NCBI GenBank assembly: GCA_945643635.1
Contig: CALZFC010000001.1
Location: 3,867,501 to 3,931,500 of the forward strand
Direction of reading: 5' to 3'
Source: Allodiplogaster sudhausi
Taxonomy: Eukaryota; Nematoda; Chromadorea; Rhabditida; Diplogasteridae
Length of the DNA: 64,000 nt
This document shows positions 10,539 through 29,001 of this stretch, in pieces. Numbering within the stretch: position 1 is the first letter of the stretch; each line of letters opens with the position of its first letter. The notes beneath the pieces are model-generated. The model worked only from the letters and a program-made list of their open reading frames with translations. It did not search any database and had not been told where the DNA came from. Position numbers and translations under genes: made by a program.

Positions 10539-12902
10539 TCTCACTCTCTCACCTCGACAAGCGGATTTTTCCGAATTTTCGGAAGTGAAAGCGGCGCGTG
10601 CGGCCGATTCCGCGTGAGGATCCGGACGGTTCTGACATTATTCTAGTTATTTTATTTATTCCATTTATTCATGTCACTTTAATCTTCTTCAATCCCAACT
10701 TTGTGAAAAGACAAATATATATATATACAAAAAGAAATAGTGAAAACTGTCGTTTTTAGAGAAACATATTTATTTTAAAAATATATTTATATTACATATT
10801 TGTTTATAGTGGTCAAACTTTTTTTTTCAAATTCAACAACAATAAATCAATATTTAATATATAACAAAAATCTTTTTCTTCTAACTTTCCCTGAACCGCG
10901 CCGTCGACCGCCTCAGCAATCATGTCGATCTGCTTGACGCCGACCATGGAGACGTCCTCGAGCCACGCAGCGCTCGGCTCTGCCTAAAACGGTTCCGTAT
11001 AATTACAGTATCCTACCGTAATCTCCCAGGATTTAGAAAAAAATTAGGTTTCTTTTTTAATGAGACAAACTTAATAGAATCGGGCACTTTTCGTCATTGG
11101 CCCAAGATTTTTGGGCTCACAATCAATTATTTTAGCTGTAGCTTCAACCCTAAGTATCATTCGACATGGTTTCCACACAAATATATCCTAAATTCTGCCG
11201 CATGCGAACCACCGGTAGGGAATTATTTCTAATAACAAATTGAAAATCGCACCCCTTGAGTACTTCTTGTTTCGGTTTCTCTCTCTATCTCTCTCTCCCT
11301 CTCATCTTCTCTCTCTCACATTCTCTCTCTCTCTTTCTCTCTCTCTCATCCTCTCTCTCTCTCTCGCTCTCTCTCTCTTAGTTTGCTGCCCTTCCGTCCT
11401 TCCTTATTAGTGCCATCGTACCTGCGAGACACATCCGGCCATGACGATCTTCTTCCCTGCTGCCTTGCCATCTCGCACAAGATTGGCCGCCTGGTCTTCG
11501 CTGGGCGTCTTCACCGTGCAGCTGTTGAGGAGCCAGACATCGGCTGCGGCCGCGTCCGCTACGACGGCGTAGCCACTCTGATTGTGAGAAGAGGATATAT
11601 ATATATTTTTTTAATTTTGCTTTTTTATTTTACTAAATTTTTCTTGCAAAAACATATTTAAAAAAATTATTATTCCATTATTCTAAAAATAGATATCTTG
11701 AGAAAATAACTCCCTCTCTCTCTTAAAACTCTCTCACAATCTCTTTCTAGGCAACTCAGGAATCACATAGAATGGAAAAAATTAAATTAAATTAATCTTT
11801 TTATATAAAAAAGAATTGAATAAGGAACTTTTCGACATCAGCTAATAACAGTTTATACTTTATTTACCATTAGTTGAAGACAGAGATTGGCCGAGAACAA
11901 AGATTTGATTGAATCATTTTAACTTTTCCCCACGCCATTATATCTTAAAATATGCCGTATTAAAACCAATGGAAGGGAATTCTTTCAAGACACCTCTCAT
12001 TCATTCTAAGTCTCTTGGCCTCATTTTACAATCTTTTTTTCTCTATTTCTCTTTCTCTCTCAGTCGTCTCTATCTCTCCTTTTCTCTCTTTCCATTTATT
12101 TCTCTAGCTCTCTCTCTCCCTCTCTTTCTTTCTTTCTCTCTCTCTCTCTCTCTCAAACCTGCTGCAGAATCCCAGCCATGTACTCGCTGTCGGAGACGTT
12201 GTGTGCGCAGCCCCACGTCCGAACCCAAACGGCCTTTTTACCATTCTCCTCGCATTCGTCACCCGCAGACGGTGGGCTGAAATTAAATCCGGCTGCTACA
12301 TTTACCTGCATCAAAAATGAACACATCACACCTTACAATTACTCTCTTTGACTAAATATAACTTCAAGTATATAACTCTTTCTTTTTCTCCCTCTTTCTG
12401 GAGCTCACTCTCTCTCTCCCCTTCTCTCTCACTCGCGCTCTAAATCTCTCTCCCTCTTGCTCTCGTTCTTTCTCGCGCACTCTATCTCCCTCTATCTCTC
12501 CATGCTATACTCTCTGTACCCTCTCTCTCTCACACTTAAAAAAATAAGATAAAAAGTTTTTTATGCAACACAGATGAATCTTTTACTTTTCGATATCAGC
12601 GTATAACATTTCAAAAGGTCCTTTTTGCTGGATACTTAGGATGAATCATTGGAATTAATTGTCTTTCTTAAATTTTTCTCCTTTTCTATCTCTCTCTCCC
12701 TCTCTCTCTCTCTCTCCTCTCACCTGTTCTCTCCTGCGATGGCCGCTCCCTTCGGATTGAGTCGACGTCGTTTGTGAACTCGTATCTTGATGACGTCTCC
12801 TCCGTCTTCCCCTGCGTCCGAAGACGTCGCCGTCCGGCCGAGCTCCTCGATGTCCTCCAGCTTAAGGGAGAGAGAGAGAGAGAGAGAGAGACAGGTAGAC
12901 AT
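6291..12902 (-). CDS. CDKAL1: CDKAL1, tRNA threonylcarbamoyladenosine methylthiotransferase
   Basis: This radical-SAM enzyme converts t6A37 to ms2t6A37 in tRNA-Lys(UUU) and is anchored to the ER by its tail. Coding exons, in transcript order, are 12860(or 12902)-12724, 12276-12159, 11577-11422, 10983-10886, 10631-10553, 10356-10267, 9880-9782, 9384-9271, 8961-8828, 8201-8117, 7502-7423, 7109-7016, 6870-6799 and 6572-6291. All phases agree, giving about 545-559 residues. The UPF0004 domain has [17 protein letters not shown] and MAGCVSQ, with its cysteines intact. The SAM cluster motif is [11 protein letters not shown] (CxxxCxxC). [39 protein letters not shown] and a TRAM-like VLVPRSLG...[11 protein letters not shown] follow. 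The C-terminus ends with a hydrophobic anchor, [19 protein letters not shown]. The start is unsure: an in-frame ATG at 12902 would translate part of a CT microsatellite (MSTCLSLSL); otherwise a first exon is missed. Confidence 0.94.
7199..7318. repeat. (GA)n microsatellite in a CDKAL1 intron
   Basis: A nearly pure GA tract (longest part about 7264-7318) in the intron between the 7502-7423 and 7109-7016 exons. It reads as CT on the gene strand. Confidence 0.95.
7655..7735 (+). repeat. intron-resident repeat, copy 1
   Basis: Core ACAAATATATCCCAAACTAC followed by GCCGCATGCGAACCACCGGG. The same two-block core recurs in five other introns of this gene. It is followed within about 200 bp by a CT run at about 7937-8062. 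Confidence 0.7.
8225..8435 (+). repeat. intron-resident repeat, copy 2
   Basis: It starts with a T-run and GACAAAACTTAATTGAATC, matching the copy at about 11045. It ends with ACACAAATATTTCTTAAA and CATGCAAACCACCGGC. It lies entirely inside the CDKAL1 intron 8202-8827. Confidence 0.65.
8964..9232. repeat. (GA)n microsatellite in a CDKAL1 intron
   Basis: About 270 bp of imperfect GA repeat begins directly at the acceptor of the 8961-8828 exon (TTCTCTCAG on the gene strand). It therefore forms that exon's polypyrimidine tract. Confidence 0.95.
9450..9630 (+). repeat. intron-resident repeat, copy 3
   Basis: It carries a T-run, CATTTTCGGACATT, then CCACACAAATATATCTTAAA and GCCGCATGCGAACCATCGGT. 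It lies inside the CDKAL1 intron 9385-9781 and is followed by a CT-rich tract. Confidence 0.7.
11045..11235 (+). repeat. intron-resident repeat, copy 4 (best preserved)
   Basis: It carries a T-run, GAGACAAACTTAATAGAATC, CACTTTTCGTCATTGG, then CCACACAAATATATCCTAAA and GCCGCATGCGAACCACCGGT and AGGGAATTATTTC. It lies in the CDKAL1 intron 10984-11421 and is again followed by a CT run (about 11276-11380). Confidence 0.72.
11795..11985 (+). repeat. intron-resident repeat, copy 5 (diverged)
   Basis: It carries GGAACTTTTCGACATCAGCT, CATTATATCTTAAAATATGC and AAACCAATGGAAGGGAATTC, recognisably the same order as copies 3 and 4. It lies in the CDKAL1 intron 11578-12158 and a CT tract follows. Confidence 0.6.
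12540..12660 (+). repeat. intron-resident repeat, copy 6 (partial)
   Basis: Only the left half is clear: a T-run, ACACAGATGAATC, CTTTTCGATATCAGCG. It lies in the CDKAL1 intron 12277-12723 and is followed by CT repeats. Confidence 0.5.
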
Positions 12903-12984
12903 ACATAGAGAGATTGAACATAGCGAGATTGAGAGAGAACAGGAATAGAGTGACGTAGGAGAGGGAAAGAGAGAGAGAGAGAGC

Positions 12985-13016
<32 letters not shown>

Positions 13017-14205
13017 TCAGTGAAGGGAGGCAAGCAGGCAAACAGAGAAAAATTAGACGAGAATAGAGGACGAAAGAGCAATGTTCAAACATTATAAGCA
13101 CAAGTTACGTGAGGAATCTCCCGTTTTCCAACTGAAACTCACGTTTGATGAAGAAGAGAGCAATCGAGAAGAGAAATAAGAACGTTGCTTCGGAGTGAGA
13201 TAAACAGAGTGAGTGAAAGAGAGAGAGCGAGAGAGAGAGAGAGACACAGCGAGAGAGAGAGACAGAGAGAGAGAGAGAGGCAGCGAGAAAGAAAGAGAGA
13301 GAGAAAGAGAACGAGAGTGAGTGAGAGAGAGAACGAGAGAGAGATAGAGAGAGAGAGAGAAAGAGAGAGAGAGAACGAGAGAGAGAGAACGAGAGAGAAC
13401 GAGAGAGTGAGAGATAGTGTGTGAGAGAAAGAGTGAGAACAACATTTTTAAAGACAGAAGAAAGGCGGAGCGAGATCGAGGACAGAATTTCAAAGGCAAC
13501 TACTACAGAAAACGATAGGATATTGCATGCAACAATACCTCGGTAACAAACAAATAATATTAAAAAGTATATGCTTCGACGGTCTCAAACCGATGAACAA
13601 AACCATTTCGGAGACATTGATCGATTTAATGTCTTTATTTACAGATACTTACTGTAGCTTGAAGCAATCTCAAGCAGTGCAAGTGAGCAGAACATTTGGA
13701 GAACACAGAAATACATTAGTAAAAAGCAGAATGGACTAAATTTTCAAATTAGAATCCACGTTTTACAAATAAAAAAAGCAAACTAATTAAAAAAGAGCAT
13801 GGACTACATTAAGGAACAACAACAACAAAAATAAATGATAGCAAAATTTTTATGTGACCAAATTGGAACTATGGATAATTATAAGTCGGAGCTGCTTACC
13901 ATTAGCACGGATAGTGGAAAAGAAGTGGGTCCAATTGAGGAGGGAGTTTCAAAGAATAGAAGAGACTTACAGTATGATTGGTCCTAAGGACAGACCAAAT
14001 GTAGCACCATGGTTTTTTTATGGTTCACTTTCTTCACTAACTATACAGTTAGTAAAGTAAGATTCTTTTCAACATATAAGAAGTAGAGCCAAAAGACGAA
14101 TAACGAACGAAGCGAAAGGAATAAGCTCTAAGAATTTTTGAAGGAAAGCGTAGGTGGAAAGAAGGTGGGAGAGATATAGCGCGCAAGTGTGACAGAGAGA
14201 AGAGC

Positions 14206-14256
<51 letters not shown>

Positions 14257-15617
14257 CGAAAGAGAAGAAAGAAGAGAAAGAGAGATAGAGAAAATAGAAA
14301 GAGATAGATGAGAGAGAAAGAGATAGGAAAGATAGATAGAGAGAGCGAGAGAGAGAGAGAGAGAGAGATAGGAGAATGAGGGAGAGTGAGAAAGATATTG
14401 GTGAGTAACCAGGCAGGAGATATAGTAGATGAGTGCCGTGGGGAAAATATAGCAAAATAAAAACGGTTGGATTAGATGAATCAGCAGCCAATCCCAAGCC
14501 AGAATTTTGGAATGGAAAAAACCAAGACAAAAGTATTTTGGAAAAATAAAGACACATTTTTTAAAGGATGCACTTCAGAATGACAAAATAGGAGATATAT
14601 CACAAAACTTTGCAAATGAAGGAGGGATGATATTAAAGAATTAGAGAGGTCAGACAGGCTGAAGAGCGAGAGAGACACACAGGAAAAGAGAGAGAGAGAG
14701 AGATAGAGAGAGAGAGATAGAGAGAGAGAGAGACAGAGAGAGAGAGATTGACAGAGAGAGAGGGAGAGATTGTGAAGCTAACATAAGTGCGCTGCGCTTA
14801 TAACTAGGCGTTATATCCAACGTATGGGGAAAACCTTGCTTTTTATGAAAACGAAAAAAATATATGACAAAACACCTGACGAAACAGAGTGGGTACGATT
14901 TCTTTTAGGGTACGTAATTATCACATCCACGAAAGAATAAACAAGAAACTAAATTTCGAAAACGTCTTTGTGTGACCTCTAGCGATAGCTGCCAGGGAGA
15001 AAAAAGGCTGTGTTGCCTCAACAACATTGGCACAAAAAAAGTCGAAAAAAAGAATAATGGCATATTACAGAATCTTGGCCGCACTATTATTAGGCACACA
15101 CACACACCAAAAATAAGAATAGGAAGAATCCTTCGAGCTGGAATGAATTCGAATGGCAGGAGCGTGAGCAAATAGAAGATGACTAAAAGTATTCACAGAG
15201 ACTACTTTTTGGTGGTGTTCTCGCCTCGACTTTGACGCGCACCGAAATTGCGACTTTTGGCAGTAATTAGTAATTATATAAAAAATAGCAAACAAACAGT
15301 AACTGATATTAGAGGTAAGAACGCGAGATGACAATAAATTAGGCATTTTTTTTAGCATAGTAGTGCAAATCCTAAAGAAAAAGTATGACAAAGAGCATGG
15401 GGATATAGGTAATCCGAGGGGGTGGAGCATACGAAATGTGGGGGGGGGGAGTTGTGAATTCCCTCGAGGGGAGAACCTTCAAAAAAGTTTTTTTTTAAGA
15501 AGCCGAATAAATCATTTTGTGGGCTAGGATCTTAATCCAGAGAGGCGGTGCTTGCTCCAAGGGGGGTGGCTAAAGGAAAGCGGTCGGATATTAGAATTAT
15601 ATAGAAGTGGGTGGAGC
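12903..15617. other. 2.7 kb spacer between CDKAL1 and ARHGAP39, no gene recognised
   Basis: It contains large (GA)n tracts at about 12960-13015, 13212-13435, 14208-14375 and 14690-14770, and AT-rich sequence between. I searched both strands for conserved exon blocks and found none. The CDKAL1 promoter (13 kb side) and the ARHGAP39 3' UTR (15.6 kb side) must lie here. Confidence 0.6.
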
Positions 15618-22276
<6,659 letters not shown>

Positions 22277-23452
22277 GGCAGCGGAGCCAGCCCGCTGCTA
22301 AAGAAGAGATGGGCAAGACGAGATCAGGAAAAAGAAAAAGGCCTGAAAACAAATGTTTAAAACAAAATGATCCATCAAATAAAACAAATGTAGCAATGAG
22401 AAAAAAATTATTTAAAATAGAGGAAGTATAACATGAAAAGCATAATGGCAACTAGTTCAAGCGAAATACAAAATCGAATTATAAGTATAGTAAAGTGCCA
22501 TAAGAAATGAAACAAAGGATAATGTCTTGGAATACTGACTGGAAAAGTGACAGGGCAACCTTGTTCAGTTGAATCGAATCAACTATGAGCGCTTTGTTCA
22601 TACGAGCGCTGATGAAAGATACAGAAAACCAGCAAAAAAATAAGCATCAAACGATTTTCTTGCTAAGCAATGCCGTGCATTAAGATCGAAGATTTTATGC
22701 TTATGATTAGAATGAAAAGTCTGCCCGAAAACTGATCAAAAAGCGCCAGATGTTCCACGATTTTAGAGCTGCATCATGTTTCTATGCTCTTAAAGAGGAA
22801 AAGAAAACAAAACATAACCGATTAAGTAAAGTAAACGAAAGAAATCCGCGACGTACAACGCGTGACCTTGCGAGAAAACGGAAGCAACGATTGATTTTCA
22901 AGTCCGCACTGCTCCAGCATTCCTAACTCTGACTACGGTAGTTCAGTCGGCGCATCGATTATGTCATATCTCTCCCACTTTTAGTTGTTTGCATTTCTCT
23001 CTCTCCTTCTCTCTCTATCTATATCTCTCTCTCACTCTCTCTCTCTCTCGCTCTCTCAGGTTCTCTTGAGATCTTTTGTTTTCCAATCTCCCTCTCCTCT
23101 CCTCCAACAGGCACAAACATTTTTTTCCTGCCCGAGCTCCTAGGGGCCCTCCGAAAAATATTTTCTCAGAAACGACGAAAATATTTTTTTTTTAAACATA
23201 ATGAAATGGCGAAACTATAATACTAGTAACTACTGGTACAACTAAATTGTACACCATATTTTTTATGTAAGGCCACTTCAAAACAAGTTTTTAAAGAAAA
23301 TTATAATCAAAATCACGCACGAAGTGGCGAGGGTATTCCACTCTATTCATATGACCACATTATTGAAGGAACGATCAACGTTTTCTTTTCACATTCGCTC
23401 TCACTCTGTGTCAGTACTGCATTCGATCTTTCAACTCTCATGAAAGTCTTAT

Positions 23453-23492
<40 letters not shown>

Positions 23493-23910
23493 TCTCCCCT
23501 TCTATCGGTAAAGGCATGATGAGCTGGTGATTTGCATATATTTTTCTCCATTATCAGCAGCTCTTTTTCCCTCAATATTAGTCAACAATCAATGAAATCA
23601 GTGAACATTTACATATTTGTTTCAAACTTTGTTCAGGTTCCGCGTTGGGGAAACAGAGAGAAGATTGTTGAGCCGAGCTGAACAATCCAACTAAACTAGT
23701 CCCCAACCTACTTCGTCGTCCTAAAGCTTGTGATGTAAAAGCTTGTGATGTAAGCACAGCAAAAGAAACAAATTCAAACAGTTATCCGTTTTATCTTTTC
23801 GGTAACGCAAAAGGAGAAGAAGCTGGCAGATTGCCAGGAGATCCGCTTTTGGAATTAAAATTGGCTCAGTGCCAAAACTGTGAGGAAGAGAGAGAGACAA
23901 GCTTAGAAAG

Positions 23911-23963
<53 letters not shown>

Positions 23964-24000
23964 GGGAAAGAGAGAGACGGTGAGGAAGGAAGAGAAGAGT
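22277..24000. other. spacer between ARHGAP39 and the small membrane-protein gene
   Basis: AT-rich, with CT tracts at about 22995-23060 and 23455-23490 and a GA tract at about 23910-23955. No exon was recognised. It holds the ARHGAP39 promoter side and the 3' side of the next gene. Confidence 0.55.
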
Positions 24001-24121
24001 CTAGAAGGTCGCTGAGAAGTCCATACGAGACACGACGGCGCAGGCCACGAAGATGGTCACGTCCAGCAGGAGCAGCATGAAGGCCACGATGAGAAAGGCG
24101 CAGATCGGGGCGCCTGGAGAG

Positions 24122-24163
<42 letters not shown>

Positions 24164-24585
24164 GAGGAGAGGAGAAAGAGAGAGGCAGAGGCAGATATAG
24201 TGAAAGAGGGGAGGTGCAGAGAGGCAGAGAGAGAGAGAGAGAGAGCAGGGAGAGAGGCAGAGAGAAAAGAGAGAGAGAGAGGAGACAAAGAAGAAAGAGA
24301 GCAGAGAAGCAGACCACTCACCCTCGAGTCGCAGAAGGAAGTATTTCGACTCAAACTGCTCCTTTGCTTTCGAAGCCTTTGACTCGTCGCTCCTCGAGGA
24401 AGAATGATGCTTCTCCTTCGTCTTCTTTGGCTTCTTATTCTTCTTGGCGAGCCCGCGCTCCAGTTCAGCCATCTGAAGAGTGAGAGAGAGTGAGAGAGTG
24501 AGAGAGTGAGAGAAAGAGAGACATATAAAGAGCGTAGGACAGATAGGGCACAGGGAGACAGAGAGAGAGAGGGAGAGAGAGAGGC

Positions 24586-24638
<53 letters not shown>

Positions 24639-24693
24639 ATAAGGACCTTTTATTCTTCAACCATTCCTTTTTTCTACGTCACTCTTCCTCCTC

Positions 24694-24734
<41 letters not shown>

Positions 24735-24752
24735 ATCCCCAGATCTCCCTCC

Positions 24753-24797
<45 letters not shown>

Positions 24798-25303
24798 CAT
24801 CTCCTTGAGCTTCTCCTTCTGCTTCCTCTTGCGCTCTGCATCATCCTCAGTCATGCCCATCGTCTCCTTCTTCTTCTTCTTCTTCTTCTTCTTGTCCGTC
24901 TCCGCTCCCGCCGTCTGATCCTTGGTGACGATGCCGGTGAAGGAGGGATTCTCGCCGACAACAGACGTCGCCGGCGTCTTTGGAGTCGACAAATTCGGCG
25001 TCGGCTCGTTCGGAGTCACCAGAAAAGGAGAAGAGAAAAGAAATATTAGATATTTACATTTTTAATTTTTTTTTCCAAATATCTGTTAAAAATCTATCTA
25101 CTCCTAAATATCCTTTAAAAAAATTCTGCTTTTTTTCCTCTAAAGAGAAATTTTTCGCAAGTTTCTTCTCTTTTTTTTAATTTCTATCATTTAAAAGATA
25201 ATTGTAGGACGAGAAGAAAGATATTTGAAATTGAAATATTAAAAACAAAAAACAAGATGCCCACTTCGAAGTAGCCGTCTGGCGTTGGCGGATTGGCCTC
25301 CAT
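24001..25303 (-). CDS. lysine-rich, single-pass (tail-anchored) membrane protein, family unknown
   Basis: Four exons (25303-25265, 25019-24798, 24472-24322, 24113-24001) give about 174 residues with consistent phases. The N-terminus is MEANPPTPDGYFE, then a low-complexity stretch with TPNEPTPNLSTPKTP, a run of nine lysines, and a charged coiled-coil-like segment (DDAERKRKQKEKLKEM). Next comes a basic Lys/Ser region, then one strong hydrophobic helix near the C-terminus (CAFLIVAFMLLLLDVTIFVA) followed by only about ten residues. This layout suggests a tail-anchored or type II protein with a large charged cytosolic part. The second exon lacks an AG acceptor (the gene strand reads CTG|GTG at 25020). 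Exon reality rests on codon texture, phase closure and splice signals. No homologue was recognised. Confidence 0.6.
24121..24310. repeat. (GA)n microsatellite in an intron
   Basis: GA-rich tract filling the intron 24114-24321. It is CT-rich on the gene strand and runs up to the acceptor of the last exon. Confidence 0.9.
24480..24797. repeat. (GA)n and (CT)n microsatellites in an intron
   Basis: A GA block (24480-24640) and a CT block (24695-24797) fill the intron 24473-24797. The two strands' blocks are inverted relative to each other and could pair as a hairpin. Confidence 0.9.
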
Positions 25304-25980
25304 CTGCAGGGGATGAGAGAGGGGAGAGACGTGCTGAGAAAATAGAGAAAGATTGAGAGAGAGAAAGAGAAATAGAGAGAAAGAGCAGGGAGAGAGAGAG
25401 AACAGAGAGAGAGAACAGAGAGAGAGAGAGAGAAAAAGAGAGAGATAGAGCGAGAGAGAGTAAGAAAGCCAACCGTTCAATGCCGGCACTGCAGAAGTGA
25501 ATGAACGGTTCAACTCTTACAGCTCAGCTCGAGTTGCAGTGCCATTAATGTACTCACAATCAGTGAATATGCACTTCATAAGTATTCTAATTCTCTCTTA
25601 TATCATATTTGCAAAAATTGTTTAGAAACCGATAGTGGATCAAATTTTCTTTGGATAAAAATTACAAATCATTATCAATCCTTATCTGTTATATGCTATG
25701 AGAAATCGCAATCATGCATCCTCTTTTATGTTTATTCGATTTATCCTCAACCTTTTACAAATACCGCTTCTTGACATTCAAATCCTCTCCAATTTCGGTG
25801 CAACATCATGAACGGTGATCTTCTCTCAAAACTTTTATTTCCTAAATTATCAAGACGGAAACAAATATAACGTTGAGCAACGATAATGACATTAACAGAA
25901 GATAAAAAGAAATATATATCTATAACTTAAGCTCGTCTGCGTCTCTGCCGCAGGTCAGAGCGCAGACAACTCTAGGCCGT

Positions 25981-28967
25981 TCAATGTTCGGCTGGCGCCT
26001 CAGCAGCTGCCTTCGCCTCCTCCGTTTTCCGAGGACGACCTCGCTTTCCAGGCGTTCGATGAGCCTGAAGTTGGCCCACGGATACACAAATGCTATCTTT
26101 TTGTTTGTTTGCTTACTTACAAATCTCACTTTTCCCCACGAGTAAGGACGGCTACAGTTAACTTTTTGAAAAAGATTCTACAGATTGATCTTATTTTGTT
26201 TAAGAGAGCCTCTCTGTAAGGATCAAGCAGCACCACATGGGCGCCTGCCCCGGGGGAAAGTGTCGGATTTTGGTAACCAAAATTTTATGAGGAGTACCCA
26301 CTTGCATTGTAAAAGAAATAATGAAGTCAGATTTGTTTAAAAAAAAATTTTCTTCTCAGTGCATGCAATAGTATGGCAAAATTTTGAGTGTTCATAACTT
26401 CCTTAAAACTTAATATTTTTCAGTTTTTTTATTTTTTTTATTTGTCATTGGAAAGCACACAAAAAAGATGTATGATGTGTTTTTTGAAAATTTCAGTTTT
26501 GACCAGTTTTAGGCATTTTTCTATTTCAGAAATTGGTTTTTTGGACATTTAACCTATTTCGCGGCCCGGGCACGGGCCAATTTATAGTTCATAAGAAAGA
26601 GGAGAAAAAACTACACAAGATATGTTCTTATGAAGAAAATCGAAGGATATACATTTTACGAAATTTTGACTTGAACCTGGTGCACTCACGTTTTTGCTCG
26701 TTGGGATGAAACTGTATAATTATTTTCAAAGCTTTGTTTTTGGGATAATATTGATGTCGATATATTCGCCATTAAATTCTCTACCAGAAAAGGTATCTAT
26801 CACCGATATACGTATTACCTTGGGACTCAGAGAATGCAATTATATGTTTTTTATTATATTCTTATGACTTATAACAGAACAATATAGACTTGAAAGTTTA
26901 TTGAAAGGGGTTCACCTTGTAGAAAATTTCACGCTCTTTCTTATGATGTATGCTTTGAAATTCGGAAATGTTTGTAAAATAGTTTTTTAAGCCTTCTAAA
27001 AGTACAAAACGAAATTCTCCATAGAAATATAAATATTGCAATAAAAGTATGTATGTAGCATTTGAAGATCTCAGTGAGAGCTCTTAGATGATATACCTAT
27101 GATTTTCTGATATTAAGATTGAGCAAAGTTATGGATCGCTGAATGCGCTTTCGATATCATGGGTCGATTGCATGACGTGGAAAGACTTCTATATTGATAG
27201 AACAAAGGAAATGTATATCCTTCAAATTTCATGAAAAGGGAATATGTTATGCAGAATTCTTCGCTCTATCTTATGATATGGAGAATTGCTCCGGCTGGCT
27301 ACCTCTGTGGACTAAAAATGAGGGTTTCATTAGTTATCATTGAATTATTTTTTTTCCGAAAAACATATAATTGCATTCTCTGAGTCCCAAGGTAATACGT
27401 ATATCGGTGATAGATACCTTTTCTGGTAGAGAATTTAATGGCGAATATATCGACATCAATATTATCCCAAAAACAAAGCTTTGAAAATAATTATACAGTT
27501 TCATCCCAACGAGCAAAAACGTGAGTGCACCAGGTTCAAGTCAAAATTTCGTAAAATGTATATCCTTCGATTTTCTTCATAAGAACATATCTTGTGTAGT
27601 TTTTTCTCCTCTTTCTTATGAACTATAAATTGGCCCGTGCCCGGGCCGCGAAATAGGATAAATGTCCAAAAAACCAATTTCTGAAATAGAAAAATGCCTA
27701 AAACTGGTCAAAACTGAAATTTTCAAAAAACACATCATACATCTTTTTTGTGTGCTTTCCAATGACAAATAAAACAAAAAAAAAGAAAACTGAAAAATAT
27801 TAAGTTTTAAGGAAGTTATGAACACTCAAAATTTTTCCATACTATTGCATGCACTGAGAAGAAAAATTTTTTTAAAACAAATCTGACTTCATTATTTCAT
27901 TTACAATGCAAGTGGGTACTCCTCATAAAATTTTGGTTACCAAAATCCGACACTTTCCCCCGGGGCAGGGCCACCTCGGCCCTTACGGAGAGGCTCTCTT
28001 AATAACACATCTCACTTTTCAAACTAGTAATGCTTGGAGGGCCCAGGTTGGCCCCAGTTCTTTACTTGATAATAAAAAAGGGCTGTATCTATGCACCTCT
28101 CTTGATCGCTCTCTACTCTCCCGCTCTTCTTGCGTCAAGCGGGGACGGCCGCGAGGGCGCTTCGCTGGTGTTGGCGTCAGCTGAATTTAAAAAAAAAAAA
28201 TACAAATTTTTTTTTAGTATATCGATCGATTTTCTCATTTGAAGGGGAAAAAAGAAGAGGTCTAGATGCTGTTATGAAATATGCTCCGATACAAGTGATC
28301 ACCATTTCACAACATCAGTTTTAGAGTAGTATCACATAACAGAGGATGAACACATTGATATGATCATAAAATTATTTTGTGAAAAGCTTATTGTTAATAC
28401 CCACAAAAAATCGGTTGTATTCGGACAAATCTTTTAACGATGAATGATTAAATAAATAAATAAAATAAGTAAAGATAATAAAAACCTCGTCATCGCTGTC
28501 GCCGCTGTCCTTGTCTGTTCTCTCAGCAGCATCCTTGTTCGTCTTATCGTTATCGTCAGCGCCACTTTGCACCTCATTTTTTTTACAATTACATTTACCA
28601 TCCACCGACACATGGGGGGCGTAGTATTTCATTTGATTAGTTTGGTGTCCATTTTCAATGACATTTTCAATCTTTTTAAATATCGTATAAAAAATTTCCA
28701 TTAGTAAATAAATAAATAAATACATTAAATATTTAATTAGCGCTAACCGATTGGCTTGAAGTTGACTTGGCTCGCGGAGGAGGCTTCTTCACTGGAGTCT
28801 TTCTTGGGGTCCGGGCAGTTCTGCTGGTGTCGCTCTTAGCGGGGGTAACAGGCTAAAGAGTTTATTTTAGTGAGTTTGTGGGAGGATGGAAGGTAGACAG
28901 GGAGAATGAGAAAGCGAGGTAGAGAGAGAGGGAGAGATGGATAGAGATGGAGAGAGACGAAGAGAGC

Positions 28968-29001
<34 letters not shown>

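Noticed and set aside
26850..27357. Transposase gene inside the TTAA foldback loop
   Set aside because: The loop is AT-rich with no long open frame or DDE-like motif.
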